DNA of 64,000 nt from Ktedonosporobacter rubrisoli (GTDB lineage Bacteria; Chloroflexota; Ktedonobacteria; Ktedonobacterales; Ktedonobacteraceae), in contig NZ_CP035758.1 of NCBI RefSeq assembly GCF_004208415.1, forward strand, positions 9,610,001 to 9,674,000. The letters are read 5' to 3'. The translations under genes were made by a program, and so were the position numbers. This document shows positions 26,642 to 36,002 of this stretch, piece after piece; position 1 is the first letter of the stretch, and each line of letters starts with the position of its first letter. The notes under the pieces were generated by a model, which saw only the letters and a list, made by a program, of their open reading frames with translations, made no database searches and was not told the origin of the DNA.

Positions 26642-27214
26642 TTAAACTTTGGCAAAATCTTCAGTTATCCACAGCTGATGGTTAGCGTCAATGAGCACAT
26701 CGATGCCTATTAGCTTGCCCTCGGTGGTAAGAATGTTTTTGCGATGCCCATCCTCAGGTGGCTGCTCGGCCATCATGGCTTTGTGAATAGCCAGAGCTCC
26801 ATTAACCGTCGCGTCAGTGGTCTGGCCAATATTCTCGCCAACCCACCACCACTTCAAACCATCTTGCGTGACCCGCTTACCGAGATCAGCTTCGCCTGGA
26901 AGCTGATGCGAGAGCTGATTTGCGCTCGCCATGGCCTGATTATGTTTATGCGCACCCTGCACTAAAGCATCGCTCCAGCCGAGCGCTGGCAGACCTGCGG
27001 CCTCTCGATCCTTATTGATTGCTGCGAAGACCGCCTGGGCAATCTGGCTTTCGGTAGTCGAGGATGCTGCTCCGCTCTGGGCTTCTGCGGGCGCGGTAGG
27101 TGCCGCACTCCCGGACAAAGCATTCCCGAGAGACTGAAGCAAGCCATAAATGCCTACCCCAACGACAAGGATAGCAAGGATTGAGATTACTCTATACCAA
27201 AATTTTCTCCTCAC
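26642..27214 (-). CDS. CAP/SCP-domain extracellular protein
   Basis: A 190-residue protein with one N-terminal membrane span (about 8-28), a Ser/Ala/Pro-rich linker and a CAP (cysteine-rich secretory, PR-1-like) domain. Recognisable parts are AAINKDREAAGLPALGWSD, the HKHNQAMASANQLSHQLP region and WWVGENIG followed by DGHRKNIL. The His and Glu of the CAP cavity seem present. Bacterial CAP proteins are exported and poorly understood; sporulation or cell-envelope roles are known for some. Monocistronic. Confidence 0.85.
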   Translation of the reverse strand: MRRKFWYRVISILAILVVGVGIYGLLQSLGNALSGSAAPTAPAEAQSGAASSTTESQIAQAVFAAINKDREAAGLPALGWSDALVQGAHKHNQAMASANQLSHQLPGEADLGKRVTQDGLKWWWVGENIGQTTDATVNGALAIHKAMMAEQPPEDGHRKNILTTEGKLIGIDVLIDANHQLWITEDFAKV

Positions 27215-27256
27215 CAGAATAAACTCCTTAGCAAGTTATCCTACCTTGCAAAGATA

Positions 27257-27297
27257 GCATATTGCCCTCCGTCGTCCTGATATAGAAGGCAATATGC
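27257..27297 (-). terminator. Terminator hairpin after the MFS gene
   Basis: GCATATTGCC (27257-27266) pairs perfectly with GGCAATATGC (27288-27297), loop 21 nt. It lies downstream of the MFS gene and upstream of the CAP gene, both on the minus strand. The T-tail is short in that direction. Confidence 0.6.
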
Positions 27298-27415
27298 GTA
27301 TTTTTGATGGTGACAATATACATAGCTTTAGAGTCATTACGAATCAGTTAGCTCCACGTTGTAATCAGCTCTTGCTGCACTATGGCATAGCGACCAGGCC
27401 CACAATCTTTACCAC

Positions 27416-28627
27416 TCATTTGAAGCCAAAGCGCATCAGCCCGGTAGCGCTTGAGAGCACCATAATCAGCGAGCAGATAGCTATGCCAACTTGAACTCCT
27501 GAAAACTGGAAGAGCGGCGCGGCTAGCAATAGGCCAAGGGCGCTGCCCAGATTCATAAGCGTAAAAAGCAGGCTGTATACTTTGCCAATGTGCTGGGAAG
27601 GCAGTTCGGTCTGGATCATCATCGTGATAGGGATATCGCCCATCGGGCCACCAATAGCCGCAATGGCCGAACCAAGGAGCGCGACATAAAATATGGGCAC
27701 ACTAACCATCAATAAAAAACCGGCACCCACAATAATACGACCCATCGTCATGGTTGCAACGGGACGGCGTATGCTCAGGCTTCCAATCACAAGATTGCTC
27801 AGAACATTTCCTACCCCATACGCTCCGAGAATCAGGCCATAAACGCCGACATTCCCTTTAAGAACCTGGGAAGCTAATAGCGGGATGCCAACGGTAAAGG
27901 CAGCGAACCAGGCCCCGGCCAGGATACTATCCGTCGCTATAAACCAGAATAGGACTTTATGGCTGTAGGTTATTTTGAAGCCTTCGGCAATATCTAGCCA
28001 GATCCCCTTGATGCCCTGTTGGCTATGTGTAGCTTTCGCTGGCTGCCAGGCATAACGCGTCCCGAGAAGGAAGACCGTCACTGCTGAGATGCCAAAGCTG
28101 ACAGCATCGAGCGTGAAAAATTGGGTTAGAGGCATAAATGCGACAAGGACGCCGGCCAGGCTGGGGCCAAGCGCGCGGGCTAGCCTGCGTGTAACGTCCA
28201 TCAGGGCATTAGTGGCTTGTAGCGTTTTTGTCTCGCTTACCAGGACTGGAAGGCTCGCCTGAAGCGCGGGATTGAATAGAGATCCCAGCCCTCCTACAAT
28301 CGTCGCCACGACGATTAAATACCAGAACTGCACACTACCTGTGAGGGCCAGAACAGGCAGCGTAATTACAGCCAGCGCGCGTAATATGTCCACTACGATC
28401 ATCGTTGTGCGCCTGTTCCAGCGATCAGCATAAACGCCGCCCAGCAAGCCAAAAAAGAGGGCCGACCCTGCTTGTGCAGCGCCTACCATGCCTGCTGAAC
28501 TGCCGGCAAGCTTGATAGCAATCCACATAACCGCGATTTCGTAGAAATAGTCTCCCATGGCTGAAAGCACCTGGCTGATCCACAGGAGTACCAGGTGAGT
28601 GTGCTTTAAGACCCGTAAAATGTGCAT
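27416..28627 (-). CDS. MFS efflux transporter
   Basis: A 403-residue major facilitator protein with about twelve hydrophobic spans. The loop 2-3 signature is visible as GGVYADRWNRRTTMI, and the start (WISQVLSAMGDYFYEIAVMW) is typical of the enterobactin-exporter/macrolide-efflux (MFS_3-like) group. It probably exports a small molecule or drug by proton antiport; the substrate is unknown. It stands alone, divergent from the ilv operon leader. Confidence 0.88.
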   Translation of the reverse strand: MHILRVLKHTHLVLLWISQVLSAMGDYFYEIAVMWIAIKLAGSSAGMVGAAQAGSALFFGLLGGVYADRWNRRTTMIVVDILRALAVITLPVLALTGSVQFWYLIVVATIVGGLGSLFNPALQASLPVLVSETKTLQATNALMDVTRRLARALGPSLAGVLVAFMPLTQFFTLDAVSFGISAVTVFLLGTRYAWQPAKATHSQQGIKGIWLDIAEGFKITYSHKVLFWFIATDSILAGAWFAAFTVGIPLLASQVLKGNVGVYGLILGAYGVGNVLSNLVIGSLSIRRPVATMTMGRIIVGAGFLLMVSVPIFYVALLGSAIAAIGGPMGDIPITMMIQTELPSQHIGKVYSLLFTLMNLGSALGLLLAAPLFQFSGVQVGIAICSLIMVLSSATGLMRFGFK

Positions 28628-28861
28628 GCTTACTCTTCTCTTCTTCGATATGGTGTAAATAGGAAAATTGATGTGGGCTATGAAAAATTATATGCCTCTG
28701 TTTTGGGCGCAGAAGGCCGTAGAAAAGCCCTTCCAGGGCATTCTTTATCAGGGCGCTAAAACTGGCAGGGGATGTATAGGCTAATTGCCTATAAATTCCC
28801 TTTCTGTGTTGTGCGCTCTAACTAGTGTACCTGAAAGAAATCCCAGATGTCTCCGGTGGGG
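28628..28861. other. Divergent intergenic region, MFS / ilv leader
   Basis: AT-rich sequence holding presumed promoters for both directions; I see no gene or RNA in it. A short inverted segment AAGCCCTTCCAGGGC (28725-28739) is unassigned. Confidence 0.35.
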
Positions 28862-28891
28862 TTGACAAAGCTTAGCCTGGTGGTGTATTCT
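28862..28891 (+). promoter_or_regulatory. Promoter of the ilv operon
   Basis: TTGACA (28862-28867), 18 nt, TATTCT (28886-28891). Transcription would start near 28898, giving a leader of about 575 nt before ilvB. Confidence 0.65.
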
Positions 28892-29024
28892 CTGAAACAG
28901 CAAAAGTAAACAAAGTGTTCCAGCAAAGTTGCTGTCGCAACCTTTGTAATGATTTTCAGCAGAGCAAAAAGATTTTAGCGCAGGCTTTGAGTAGATTTAA
29001 GTCTTTAAACGGAGTAGAAAGTAC

Positions 29025-29342
29025 ATGATGACAACGTTCAGTTCCACAGCACAGGCAGCGATGAATGCTGCTAATTGTCGTGGAGAACGTATGTCCTTTT
29101 TTATGCCTGCAACAATGGGTATGTGCATGACTGCTGCATGCACCATAGGAATTAACGGAACCGGCGTGTTAACGTCGGTTTCTTTGTTTTCAGGGGCTTT
29201 GCTTTTGGTAGGCCTCCTTGTATGCCTCCTTGTAGTACTTATTATTAGCATTACCCTTACCTGCCTTACCGGACTTGTTGGGCTTGATGGTCTGGTAGGG
29301 CGAACGGTGAAGCTAGCCACAAGAACTGCAGGGGGAGATTAG
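29025..29342 (+). CDS. Putative ilv attenuator leader peptide, rich in Leu/Val/Ile
   Basis: A 105-codon frame with GGAG at 29010-29013, between the operon promoter and a terminator that precedes ilvB. Residues 59-91 (29199-29297) contain 22 Leu, Val or Ile out of 33, including LLLVGLLVCLLVVLIIS. The frame ends at TAG 29340-29342, 46 nt before the attenuator stem. Ribosome-mediated attenuation by branched-chain amino acid codons is known for ilvB and ilvGMEDA in enterobacteria, where leaders are about 30 residues; this one is much longer. It could instead be a small hydrophobic membrane protein. Position and terminator favour the leader reading, or both. Confidence 0.6.
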   Translation: MMTTFSSTAQAAMNAANCRGERMSFFMPATMGMCMTAACTIGINGTGVLTSVSLFSGALLLVGLLVCLLVVLIISITLTCLTGLVGLDGLVGRTVKLATRTAGGD

Positions 29343-29388
29343 AGGGAGCAACGACGCAGCCCCATCCAAAGAAGGTAACCTGATAGAG

Positions 29389-29415
29389 GACCTCCCATCT
29401 GGGAGGTCTTCTTTT
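29389..29415 (+). terminator. Attenuator (intrinsic terminator) before ilvB
   Basis: GACCTCCC (29389-29396) pairs with GGGAGGTC (29401-29408) around ATCT, followed by TTCTTTT (29409-29415). It lies 58 nt before the ilvB start and would stop leader transcripts. CTCCC of its left arm could instead pair with GGGAG near 29331-29335, a possible antiterminator. Confidence 0.8.
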
Positions 29416-29472
29416 ATTATCGTGATTATTACGAAATGTACTTATGAAATCGTGAATTATTCGGGAGGAATT

Positions 29473-31248
29473 ATGGCAATCGCTGCAAAGACCATCCAGC
29501 AGGCTCTCTCTGCAGATCAGACCGGCAAGCAAGACGAGATCCGTGAACTGACAGGAAGCCAGATTATGTGTGAGGCCCTGGTTCGTGAGGGTGTAGAGGT
29601 CATGTATGGCTATCCCGGCGGAGCTATTATACCTTTTTATGATGCACTTACATCCTATCCTGCTCTACATCATGTCCTCGTAAGACATGAGCAGGCTGCG
29701 GGCCATGCAGCCGATGGTTATGCACGCAGCACCGGCAAGGTTGGGGTGTGTGTGGCGACAAGCGGTCCGGGTGCGACAAATCTCGTGACAGGGCTGGCAA
29801 CGGCATTTATGGACTCAGTTCCAATGGTAGCGATTACCGGACAGGTAGGCCGAGCTTCTATCGGGCGCGATTTCTTCCAGGAAATTGATATGATTGGTTT
29901 GGCACAGCCTATTACAAAGCACAGCTATCTCGTGCGTAGCGCTGATGAGCTTGCCACAGTGATTCACGAAGCATTCTATGTTGCACGCAGCGGACGGCCT
30001 GGTCCAGTTTTGGTTGATGTGCCCAAGGATGTGCAGTTTGAGAAGGCGATGTACAATCCGGCAGCCTATACTACTTCAGAGCAAGCTATGCAGGCAAATG
30101 TTACGGCTAGTAAGCCAGCAGCCTATTTGTTGGAACAGGCCGCGCAGTTGATTGCTCAGTCGCAGCGTCCTTTGATCATGGCCGGACACGGCGTTATTCT
30201 GGCCAATGCTTACGCTGAACTGAAAGCCTTTGCCGAGAAGACATCTATTCCTGTCATTACAACCCTGCTTGGCTTGAGCGCGTTTCCCGATACCCATCCA
30301 TTGCAGCTTGGTATGCCTGGCATGCATGGACCGGCTTATGTGAACCATGCCATCGGCGATGCTGATCTCATTATTGGCGTAGGACTACGTTTTGATGATC
30401 GCGTGACTGGCGATGTCAAAGCTTTTGCTCCTCATGCGCGCTTTATTCATATCGATATTGATCCTTCGGAAATCCATAAAGTCAAAGTGGCGACAGTACC
30501 TATAGTGGCCGATGCTAAAGTCGCTCTGGCCGCCTTAACTGAGGCTGTGGCCCAGGATGATAAGAGTGCCTGGCTGCAAGAGATCAACGCATGGCGTAAG
30601 CAGGAAGAGGAGCGTATTCAGAGTATCAAGCGCTCCGATACCTTGCCTGACCCTACAAGCATTTTTGATGCCATCTATAAAGTGACTGAGGGAAATGCGA
30701 TTGTCGTTTCCGATGTGGGGCAGCATCAGATGTGGACAGCGCGCTACTATCTCTGGACACGTCCCAACAGCCATATTACTTCTGGTGGCCTGGGTACAAT
30801 GGGTTTCTCTCTGCCCGCTGCAATGGGCGTCAAGATGGGATTGCCCGATGAGCCAGTCTGGGTTGTGGCTGGTGATGGCTGCATTCAGATGAATATTCAA
30901 GAGCTAGCAACCCTGCGGCAGGAAGGCGTCAAACTCAAGATTGCAATCATGAATAATGGCTATCTCGGTATGGTGCGCCAGTGGCAACAGTTCTTCCATT
31001 CGCGCAATTATTCAGAGACCCCTATCAGCGGTCCTGACTATGTACAGTTAGCCGCAGCTTATGGAATCAAAGGCATACGCATTACAGATCGTAGTGAAGT
31101 AGAGAGTGCTATCAAACAGGCAATGGAGATCGATGAGTCCGTTATCCTTGAATTCGTCATCGAGTCAGAGGCTAATGTTTATCCGATGGTTGCTCCCGGC
31201 TCTGCGATTACTACTATGATTGAAGAAACTACTGAGGGAGAAAACTAG
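29473..31248 (+). CDS. ilvB: Acetolactate synthase large subunit
   Basis: The first common enzyme of branched-chain amino acid synthesis: it condenses pyruvate with pyruvate or 2-oxobutyrate using thiamine diphosphate. 591 residues. The catalytic Glu lies in VRHEQAAGHAADGYAR, the FAD/central domain contains RFDDRVTGD, and the ThDP motif runs from GDGCIQMN to NNGYLG. ATG 29473 has GGGAGGA (29463-29469) just upstream; an earlier GTG at 29422 adds 17 unconserved residues. First gene of ilvBNC, controlled by the leader described above. Confidence 0.95.
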   Translation: MAIAAKTIQQALSADQTGKQDEIRELTGSQIMCEALVREGVEVMYGYPGGAIIPFYDALTSYPALHHVLVRHEQAAGHAADGYARSTGKVGVCVATSGPGATNLVTGLATAFMDSVPMVAITGQVGRASIGRDFFQEIDMIGLAQPITKHSYLVRSADELATVIHEAFYVARSGRPGPVLVDVPKDVQFEKAMYNPAAYTTSEQAMQANVTASKPAAYLLEQAAQLIAQSQRPLIMAGHGVILANAYAELKAFAEKTSIPVITTLLGLSAFPDTHPLQLGMPGMHGPAYVNHAIGDADLIIGVGLRFDDRVTGDVKAFAPHARFIHIDIDPSEIHKVKVATVPIVADAKVALAALTEAVAQDDKSAWLQEINAWRKQEEERIQSIKRSDTLPDPTSIFDAIYKVTEGNAIVVSDVGQHQMWTARYYLWTRPNSHITSGGLGTMGFSLPAAMGVKMGLPDEPVWVVAGDGCIQMNIQELATLRQEGVKLKIAIMNNGYLGMVRQWQQFFHSRNYSETPISGPDYVQLAAAYGIKGIRITDRSEVESAIKQAMEIDESVILEFVIESEANVYPMVAPGSAITTMIEETTEGEN

Positions 31249-31251
31249 GTT

Positions 31252-31800
31252 ATGACTGGCAATTCTGCAACTGTTGAACGAGCCTGGCACTCTGATGCGC
31301 CCCAGGGAACAGAGCAAACGCATACATTGGTGGTCCTTGTTGAGGATCGGCCGGGGGCCGTTGATCGCGTGGTTGGTCTATTCCGTCGCCGCCGCGCCTC
31401 GCTACAGACCCTCGCCCTGGGACCTAGCGAACAGACAGGTGTGATGCGCTTTACCGCTGTAGTGAATGATTCCGAGGTAGGGATTGATCATGTGGTTGAA
31501 CAGTTGCGTAAAGTTGTAGATGTAAAACAGGTGGTAAACCTGACAGATAAGCAAGCCGTCTCGCGAGAATTAGCATTAATCAAAGTGAATGGCACAACCG
31601 CCAGTTTTAATGCTATTATTGAGCTCGGTTGTTCGTTTGGCGCCCGCGTTGTTGAAGCGACCGCTGAAACGATTACTCTAGAGGCAACGGGTAGCAGTGA
31701 GCAGATAGAGCAGCTTGTGAGCCAGTTGCAGGCATATGGCATTCGCGAGATTGCGCGCTCGGGCAAGGTTGCTCTTACTCGAACTACCAAAAATGTATAG
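31252..31800 (+). CDS. ilvN: Acetolactate synthase regulatory small subunit
   Basis: A 182-residue regulatory subunit that binds valine and activates IlvB. The N-terminal ACT domain (about 24-95) begins TLVVLVEDRPGAVDRVVGLF with the RPG ligand-loop pattern; the C-terminal half matches ALS_ss_C (ELALIKVN and IEQLVSQLQAYGIREIARSG). The first 22 residues are a non-conserved extension. It begins 3 nt after ilvB. A short inverted repeat (CCAGC/GCTGG) lies in the 90-nt gap before ilvC. Confidence 0.93.
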   Translation: MTGNSATVERAWHSDAPQGTEQTHTLVVLVEDRPGAVDRVVGLFRRRRASLQTLALGPSEQTGVMRFTAVVNDSEVGIDHVVEQLRKVVDVKQVVNLTDKQAVSRELALIKVNGTTASFNAIIELGCSFGARVVEATAETITLEATGSSEQIEQLVSQLQAYGIREIARSGKVALTRTTKNV

Positions 31801-31890
31801 GCCAGCGAGAACTGGCTGGTCTTGAACTTATTGCTGGTCGGGTCGCACTGGCCAGCTAAGAAATAGAAGAAGGAAGCAAAGGAAGAAGTT

Positions 31891-32919
31891 ATGGCACAGG
31901 TCTATTATGATGCAGACGCAAATCTGCAGCTTATACAACAGAAAAAGGTAGCGATCATTGGCTATGGTAGCCAGGGACACGCTCATGCGCTCAATCTTCG
32001 CGATAGCGGCTGCGAAGTAGTAGTTGGACTTCCTACAGGGAGCAGGAGCCGCGCAAAGGCTGAGGCTGATGGCCTGCGTGTGATGACGCCGGCCGATGCT
32101 GCCGCGCAGGCTGACGTAATTATGATCCTGATCCCTGATGAACACCACAGAACAGTATTTGAGCGCGATATCAAGCCGGGCCTGGCCGCAGGCAAGATGC
32201 TCATGACGGCCCATGGTTTTAGCCTGCATTTCTCGCAGATCGTGGCGCCGGAAAATGTTGACGTCGCAATGGTTGCGCCTAAGAGCCCCGGACATATGTT
32301 GCGCCGCCTCTATACTGAGGGTGTAGGTGTACCGGCTCTGTGGGCCGTTCATCAGGATGCGACCGGCAATGCAGAGGCTTTGACGCTCTCATATGCGCGG
32401 GCGTTGGGCAGCACCCGTGCGGGCGTTCTGCGCACGACCATTCGCGAAGAGACAGAGACCGATCTCTTTGGCGAGCAAGCGGTATTGTGCGGTGGCGTCT
32501 CTGCCTTGATTCGCTCGGGCTTTGAGACCCTGGTAGCCGCTGGCTATCAGCCGGAAGTAGCCTATTTTGAATGCTTGCACGAGATGAAGTTGATCGTCGA
32601 TCTCATCTATCAGGGCGGCTTGAGCTATATGCGCTACTCTATTAGCAATACAGCTGAGTTTGGTGACTACGTTTCGGGTCAGCGCCTGATCGATCAGCAT
32701 GTGCGTGACGAGATGGGCAAGATCCTCAACGAGATCCAGAATGGTACCTTTGCCGTGCGCTGGATTACGGAGAATCAGGCCGGGCAGCCCAGCTTCAAGG
32801 CGATGCGGCGGGCAGCTCAGAATCACCAGATTGAAGAGGTTGGTAAAGAGCTGCGCGCTATGATGCCCTGGCTCAATCCTGTACAGGTTGAGTCTGATAC
32901 GGTAAAGTCAACAAACTAG
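31891..32919 (+). CDS. ilvC: Ketol-acid reductoisomerase (NADP+)
   Basis: It isomerises and reduces acetolactate to dihydroxyisovalerate, the second step of the pathway. At 342 residues it is a class I (short) enzyme. The Rossmann motif GYGSQGHAHALNL is at about 25-37; Ser/Arg residues in the GLPTGSRSRAKAE loop suggest NADPH preference. The knotted C-terminal domain carries metal ligands in the ETDLFGEQAVLCGG and YFECLHEMKLIVDL segments. GGAAG-type ribosome binding site upstream of ATG 31891. Last gene of the operon. Confidence 0.95.
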   Translation: MAQVYYDADANLQLIQQKKVAIIGYGSQGHAHALNLRDSGCEVVVGLPTGSRSRAKAEADGLRVMTPADAAAQADVIMILIPDEHHRTVFERDIKPGLAAGKMLMTAHGFSLHFSQIVAPENVDVAMVAPKSPGHMLRRLYTEGVGVPALWAVHQDATGNAEALTLSYARALGSTRAGVLRTTIREETETDLFGEQAVLCGGVSALIRSGFETLVAAGYQPEVAYFECLHEMKLIVDLIYQGGLSYMRYSISNTAEFGDYVSGQRLIDQHVRDEMGKILNEIQNGTFAVRWITENQAGQPSFKAMRRAAQNHQIEEVGKELRAMMPWLNPVQVESDTVKSTN

Positions 32920-32962
32920 CCTACTTTGGCTTTGTTTTAGCCTGATGGTAAATTACTTGTGT

Positions 32963-33004
32963 GCGCAGCTCCTACCTTTGCCTCAAGCAGTGGTAGGGCT
33001 GCGC
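32963..33004 (+). terminator. Stable hairpin after ilvC
   Basis: GCGCAGC-T-CCTACC (32963-32976) pairs with GGTAGG-GCTGCGC (32992-33004), 13 pairs with one bulge. No T-run follows, so it may protect the mRNA 3' end or act as a factor-assisted terminator. Confidence 0.5.
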
Positions 33005-33407
33005 CGCGTGCGCTAAGGCAACATCAGACGTTTACGCTTTTGGCGGCCCCATCTTGCAGGCAGTGAGCGCTAGTTTTGTCAGATGGTGCTTGTTTACCGA
33101 TTTGCTTCAGGTCGGTTGAAACTCTCGACACTGCTTGCATCTGAAGATATACTAAAAGGAATGGCTCACTCACCTTTATGGTCACAGAGATAACGCATTC
33201 TCTCTATCTATAAAGGTTTGACTTGAGTATCTAAGAGCTTGAAGCTTCAATGGCTGCACCTCTCTGCGTCTCAGGGAAGAGTAAGAATTCCGTAACCGGG
33301 TAATTCCCTCTCATTGATATGGATGTGGTTATAGCGTTACAATGGGAGTGGCAATAGAGATTGGAGGGAGAGGGGAAGCTCACCTGAATGTTCCCATCCC
33401 TTTTAAC

Positions 33408-33436
33408 TTGCGTCAGGTCTATGACTTTTGTATAGT
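33408..33436 (+). promoter_or_regulatory. Promoter of thrB-thrC
   Basis: TTGCGT (33408-33413), 17 nt, TATAGT (33431-33436), about 90 nt before thrB. Confidence 0.5.
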
Positions 33437-33529
33437 GCAGGTTACTCCTGGCGCAAAACATGTTAAAATAGCTGTACTTTTGGAAAGGATGAAAGATGCG
33501 TTCCTCATCAGAAAGGCAGGTCGCCAGCG

Positions 33530-34564
33530 ATGGCACTGGTATTACCTGCTTCAGTAACAGTCTTAACACCAGCTACCTCGGCTAATTTAGGGCCGGGCTT
33601 TGATAGCCTTGGGCTGGCACTGCAACTGTATAATCGCTTTGAGATAGAAGAGGGAGGGAGTGATCCCTCAAATCCGTATATAGAAATACACGGGTCACTG
33701 GGCGCGGGCTTATCACGAGGGCCGGATAATCTGTTTTTCCGGTCTTTTGCCTTGCTTTTTGAGCGTTTACAGATTCCTCTTCCGGCTGTACGTATTCGGG
33801 TCTCGACCAACATACCTCCCGGCTGCGGGCTTGGTAGCAGCGCTACGGCTGTAGTTGGGGGTTTGGTTGCGGCTAACGAGTGGCTGCGTATAATGGGATT
33901 ACATGATCTCGTTATGCCGAAAGAAGAATTGTTGATACTCGCTGTAGAGGCCGAGGCTGGCAATCATCCAGATAACGTGGCGCCTGCGTTGCTTGGTGGA
34001 CTTGTGGCTACAACCAGTGTCGGCGGGAAGATTGAGGCCATAAAGACGCCTTTTCCCGACGCGCTCAAAGCTGTGATTTTTACTCCCGCGTTTCCGATGG
34101 ATACGATTGCGGGAAGAAAGTTGCTGCCGACTAGCTATCCAAAGGCCGATGTGACCTTTAATACCGGGCGTGTGGCTTTGTTATTGACAGCCTTGCAGAC
34201 AGGGCGCTACGAGGTGATTGGCGAGGCAATGCAGGATCGCCTACACCAGCCATATCGGCAAGCGCTCTTTCCTGCGATGCCCGATATTATTCAGGCCGCT
34301 ATTGATGCCGGAGCATATGGTGCATGCCTTTCTGGTGGAGGGTCATCACTCATCGCCCTGGCCAGCTCCCACTTTACGGAAATATTACATGCGATGCAAG
34401 GGACTGCCCGCGCTGCCGGTGTGGAAGGAACTGGCAAGATTTTACGGGCAGATCAGACAGGGGCACGTGTAATTAAGACGTCGCGCAATCGCATACGAAA
34501 GGATGTTAGAGCTCGCTATGGCGATCAATTCTGCTGGTCTCCAGCCAGACCAGGAGTCAGGTGA
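33530..34564 (+). CDS. thrB: Homoserine kinase
   Basis: A GHMP-family kinase that phosphorylates homoserine for threonine synthesis. Of 344 residues the start VTVLTPATSANLGPGFDSLG and the ATP-binding loop PPGCGLGSSATAVVGGL (about 100) are diagnostic; NHPDNVAPALLGG and the C-terminal CLSGGGSS also fit. The C-terminal 25 residues extend beyond the usual end and are encoded over the start of thrC, an overlap of about 47 nt. The ribosome binding site before ATG 33530 is weak. Confidence 0.92.
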   Translation: MALVLPASVTVLTPATSANLGPGFDSLGLALQLYNRFEIEEGGSDPSNPYIEIHGSLGAGLSRGPDNLFFRSFALLFERLQIPLPAVRIRVSTNIPPGCGLGSSATAVVGGLVAANEWLRIMGLHDLVMPKEELLILAVEAEAGNHPDNVAPALLGGLVATTSVGGKIEAIKTPFPDALKAVIFTPAFPMDTIAGRKLLPTSYPKADVTFNTGRVALLLTALQTGRYEVIGEAMQDRLHQPYRQALFPAMPDIIQAAIDAGAYGACLSGGGSSLIALASSHFTEILHAMQGTARAAGVEGTGKILRADQTGARVIKTSRNRIRKDVRARYGDQFCWSPARPGVR

Positions 34565-36002
34565 GGGAAAGAAGCGTTTGAATACTACTCTTTCGTCTGA
34601 GGTGGTTGAGGCTTTGTCCTCAACCTCCTTACGCTGTGTAGAATGCTCGGCTCTCTATCCCACGATAGAGGCCGGCCGAGCCTCGCAACTGCCGCGTTAT
34701 CGCTGTGATTGTGGCGGGGTTCTCGATGTGGAAAGACAGTTCAGGCTTCCTGAGCAGGATATAAAGTTACCGCAAGATAGCGCTGAGACGTTTTTGGGAA
34801 CCGATAGCGCTCCTTCGGCCGGAGCAGCCTGGCGGCAGTTGTTCGATGAGCGCGCTTCGGGTCCGCCTATCTGGCCCATCAGTACTGATAAGCAGTTGCT
34901 TGATTATAGCGGGGTCTGGCGCTATCGCGAGCTAATCCTGCCCGCGCCCGAAAATTATGTCGTAAGTCGCCCTGAAGGAAATACCGGTCTGTATCCGGTT
35001 GGTATCGAAAATTGTGGCGCAGGCCGCGCCGGACACCGCCAGATTGGCTTGTATGCTGGTCTGGAGCGCTTATTCCTGAAGCACGAAGGAGAGAATCCTT
35101 CGGGGAGCTTCAAGGACCGGGGCATGACGGTTGGGGTGACGATGGCACATCTGTTGGGGGCGAAAGCCGTAGCTTGTGCCTCTACCGGAAATACTTCGGC
35201 CTCCTTGGCTTCCTATGCGGCTCAGGCCGGGATGCGTGGCATCGTCTTTTTACCCGCTGGTAACGTGGTTGCTGGTAAGCTGGCGCAATCGCTGGCCTAT
35301 GGTGCTGAGGTTGTGCAGATTAAGGGTGACTTCGATGACGCTATGGAGCTGGTGGAGCAGGTTTGCAATGAATTGGGCATTTATCTGCTGAATTCTTTGA
35401 ATCCTTTCCGCGTCGAGGGTCAGAAGGCGATAGGTTTTGAAATTTTGCAGCAGCTCGATTGGCAAGCTCCAGATTGGTTGGTGCTTCCGGCCGGCAATCT
35501 GGGCAATACTTCAGCAATTGGTAAGGCTTTTCGGCAGGCTTATCAGCTTTCGCTGATTAACCATATGCCGCGTATTGCTTCGATCCAGGCCGCTGGCGCT
35601 AATCCTTTCTACCTTAGCTTTACACAGAACTTTGCCAGGCGAGAATCTGTGCGCGCTCATACCGTGGCCTCGGCGATAAAGATTGGCAATCCGGTGAGCT
35701 ATACGCGCGCCCGCCGCGTTATTGAGGAGAGCGATGGTATTGTAGAGCAGGTCAGCGATGATGAGATTTTGGCGGCCAAAGCCATTATTGATCGCGCTGG
35801 CATTGGCTGCGAGCCAGCTTCGGCCGCTACGCTAGCCGGCATCCGTAAGCTTGTAGCGCGCGGTGTGATTAAGCATGATGAGCAAGTGGTGGGCGTGCTC
35901 ACCGGGAATCTGCTCAAGGATAGCTCCACCGGGATTCCTCCCGTGAATGATGTTGTTGTAGAGGCGACGATGGACGCTGTTAGGAGCCTTCTCTCGAAAT
36001 GA
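34518..36002 (+). CDS. thrC: Threonine synthase
   Basis: A PLP enzyme that converts phosphohomoserine to threonine. It has 494 residues from ATG 34518 (an earlier ATG at 34503 adds five). A Cys-based zinc ribbon (CVECS...CDCGG) lies near residues 40-70; the PLP lysine is in NPSGSFKDRGMT, and the phosphate loop is ASTGNTSASLA. A further insertion of about 50 residues after the zinc ribbon is not familiar to me. The gene overlaps thrB and its stop overlaps the next gene by ATGA. Confidence 0.93.
   Translation: MAINSAGLQPDQESGEGKKRLNTTLSSEVVEALSSTSLRCVECSALYPTIEAGRASQLPRYRCDCGGVLDVERQFRLPEQDIKLPQDSAETFLGTDSAPSAGAAWRQLFDERASGPPIWPISTDKQLLDYSGVWRYRELILPAPENYVVSRPEGNTGLYPVGIENCGAGRAGHRQIGLYAGLERLFLKHEGENPSGSFKDRGMTVGVTMAHLLGAKAVACASTGNTSASLASYAAQAGMRGIVFLPAGNVVAGKLAQSLAYGAEVVQIKGDFDDAMELVEQVCNELGIYLLNSLNPFRVEGQKAIGFEILQQLDWQAPDWLVLPAGNLGNTSAIGKAFRQAYQLSLINHMPRIASIQAAGANPFYLSFTQNFARRESVRAHTVASAIKIGNPVSYTRARRVIEESDGIVEQVSDDEILAAKAIIDRAGIGCEPASAATLAGIRKLVARGVIKHDEQVVGVLTGNLLKDSSTGIPPVNDVVVEATMDAVRSLLSK

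Larger units (their letters stand above)
32920..33529. other. ilvC-thrB intergenic region
   Basis: 610 nt with no supported gene. It holds a strong hairpin after ilvC and the thrB promoter, listed separately. The middle (33010-33400) shows no clear structure; small frames on both strands lack start signals. Confidence 0.45.

Noticed and set aside
28840..29472. T-box riboswitch as regulator of ilvBNC
   Set aside because: No T-box core (AGGGTGGNACCGCG) is present; the codon-rich leader plus terminator explains the region better.
33342..33557. 71-codon plus-strand frame overlapping the thrB start
   Set aside because: It spans the thrB promoter and runs into thrB in another frame; no start signal.
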